Assembly (NCBI GenBank): GCA_018695965.1
Contig: JABHQB010000075.1
Location: 1-15,743, forward strand
Origin: Flavobacteriales bacterium
GTDB taxonomy: Bacteria > Bacteroidota > Bacteroidia > Flavobacteriales > BACL11
DNA: 15,743 nt
Direction of reading: 5' to 3'
The position numbers and the translations under genes were made by a program. Shown one piece after another: positions 15,431-15,743 of this stretch. How positions within the stretch are numbered: position 1 is the stretch's first letter; the number at the start of each line of letters is the position of its first letter. A model generated the notes under the pieces. That model was not told where the DNA came from, did not search any database, and saw only the letters and a program-made list of their open reading frames with translations.

Positions 15431-15590
15431 GATTCTAGTAGGTCTTCTGACTTAGTTCTTCTGAATTCCCTTCCCATTTATAAAAACAGTGGTTGTGTTA
15501 TCAGAATTTAATAAACCTTACAGATTCTGGTAAAGCTGAGGATTTACACCTCATTCCCTTATCACTAAAATCTGAGGCTAAATTAAAAAA
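15431..15590 (-). ncRNA. Cobalamin (vitamin B12) riboswitch aptamer
   Basis: On the minus strand the conserved cobalamin riboswitch elements occur in the correct order. They are AAGGGAAT (15553-15560), the P6 hairpin GAGG...CCTC with GTGTAAATCC, the CTGTAAGG segment, CCACTG (15487-15492), AAATGGGAAGG (about 15469-15479) and the B12 box AAGTCAGAAGACCTACT (about 15437-15453). A stem CAGAAT/ATTCTG closes the arm between P6 and CCACTG. Together these make the identification strong. The boundaries of P1 are approximate. The element lies 87 bases before the ATG of the T9SS-type propeller gene and follows a consensus -7 box. Binding adenosyl- or hydroxocobalamin should lower expression of that gene. 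The ligand form cannot be told from the sequence. Confidence 0.95.
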
Positions 15591-15617
15591 ATATTTCGGG
15601 AATTATAGCCGATAATT

Positions 15618-15625
15618 CAAAAGTA
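15618..15625 (-). promoter_or_regulatory. Promoter -7 box driving the B12 riboswitch leader
   Basis: Reads TACTTTTG on the minus strand, an exact TAnnTTTG match about 28 bases upstream of the aptamer. Transcription would start near 15612, giving a leader of roughly 270 bases that includes the whole riboswitch. The region 15344-15673 holds no protein gene: it contains only this promoter, the aptamer and the two downstream hairpins. Confidence 0.55.
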
Positions 15626-15673
15626 TTTAACAATGAATTTTATGATTCTAAAAATTAATATCGATTTTTGAAA

Positions 15674-15743
15674 CTATTCTATATGCTTTTCCGTATAAGA
15701 GGTAAGTTCGGACGAAAAATATTGAATCTGGGCTTTTTTATTG
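15674..15743 (-). CDS. Possible C-terminal end of an unidentified minus-strand gene
   Basis: A minus-strand frame open from the right edge to a TAG at 15674-15676 gives about 22 residues ending in SELTSYTEKHIE. The composition is protein-like (charged, no rare residues), and its stop falls just before the riboswitch promoter, which is a sensible place for an upstream gene to end. The fragment is too short to identify. An opposite-strand frame from ATG 15683 is also open to the edge, so the assignment is tentative. Confidence 0.3.
   Translation of the reverse strand, partial: NKKAQIQYFSSELTSYTEKHIE

Noticed and set aside
15683..15743. Plus-strand frame from ATG 15683 to the right edge
   Set aside because: Twenty residues with no recognisable start motif and no TAnnTTTG box upstream; the minus-strand reading ending before the riboswitch promoter fits the layout better.
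1..15743. Mobile elements, CRISPR arrays, tRNA or rRNA genes, long repeats
   Set aside because: I looked for transposase or integrase motifs, regularly spaced repeats and cloverleaf-like segments on both strands and found none.

Overview
The window is AT-rich, has very little intergenic DNA, shows no Shine-Dalgarno pattern, and carries repeated matches to the Bacteroidota promoter -7 box TAnnTTTG. It also encodes several lipoproteins, a type IX secretion (T9SS) C-terminal tail and a DUF6913 protein next to ligA. Together these point to a member of Bacteroidota, most likely class Flavobacteriia. No transposase, integrase, tRNA, rRNA or CRISPR array was seen.

Layout, left to right. (1) 1-1634, minus strand: a FAD-linked glycolate/D-lactate-type dehydrogenase followed by the start of surE. 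(2) 1686-3848, plus strand: a secreted dipeptidyl peptidase IV, divergent from (1). (3) 3853-8901, minus strand: a tightly packed housekeeping run of prmC, a PPC/DUF296 protein, ligA, a DUF6913 protein, a lipoprotein glutathione peroxidase and a MORN-repeat lipoprotein. (4) 8937-12350, plus strand: ribD, a ten-helix EamA-type transporter, a YigZ/IMPACT protein and an M42 metallopeptidase, with stop and start codons overlapping or abutting. (5) 12336-15625, minus strand: a vitamin B12 locus. A promoter and a clear cobalamin riboswitch (about 15431-15590) precede a secreted beta-propeller-like protein with a T9SS sorting tail. After a terminator-like hairpin and a second promoter-like box come a beta-propeller-like lipoprotein and a six-helix DUF998-like membrane protein. 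(6) The last 70 bases hold what may be the end of another minus-strand gene.

The most interesting part is region 5. The riboswitch ties this locus to cobalamin. Its two surface proteins resemble the DUF5074/YncE-like family that includes BtuG, the cell-surface B12-binding lipoprotein of gut Bacteroides. Here one is predicted to be lipid-anchored and the other is predicted to be exported and attached by T9SS, and no BtuB-type TonB-dependent receptor lies in the window. A B12 capture system with two routes of surface display is a reasonable hypothesis. The riboswitch is the strongly supported part; the B12-binding roles of the proteins are inferred.
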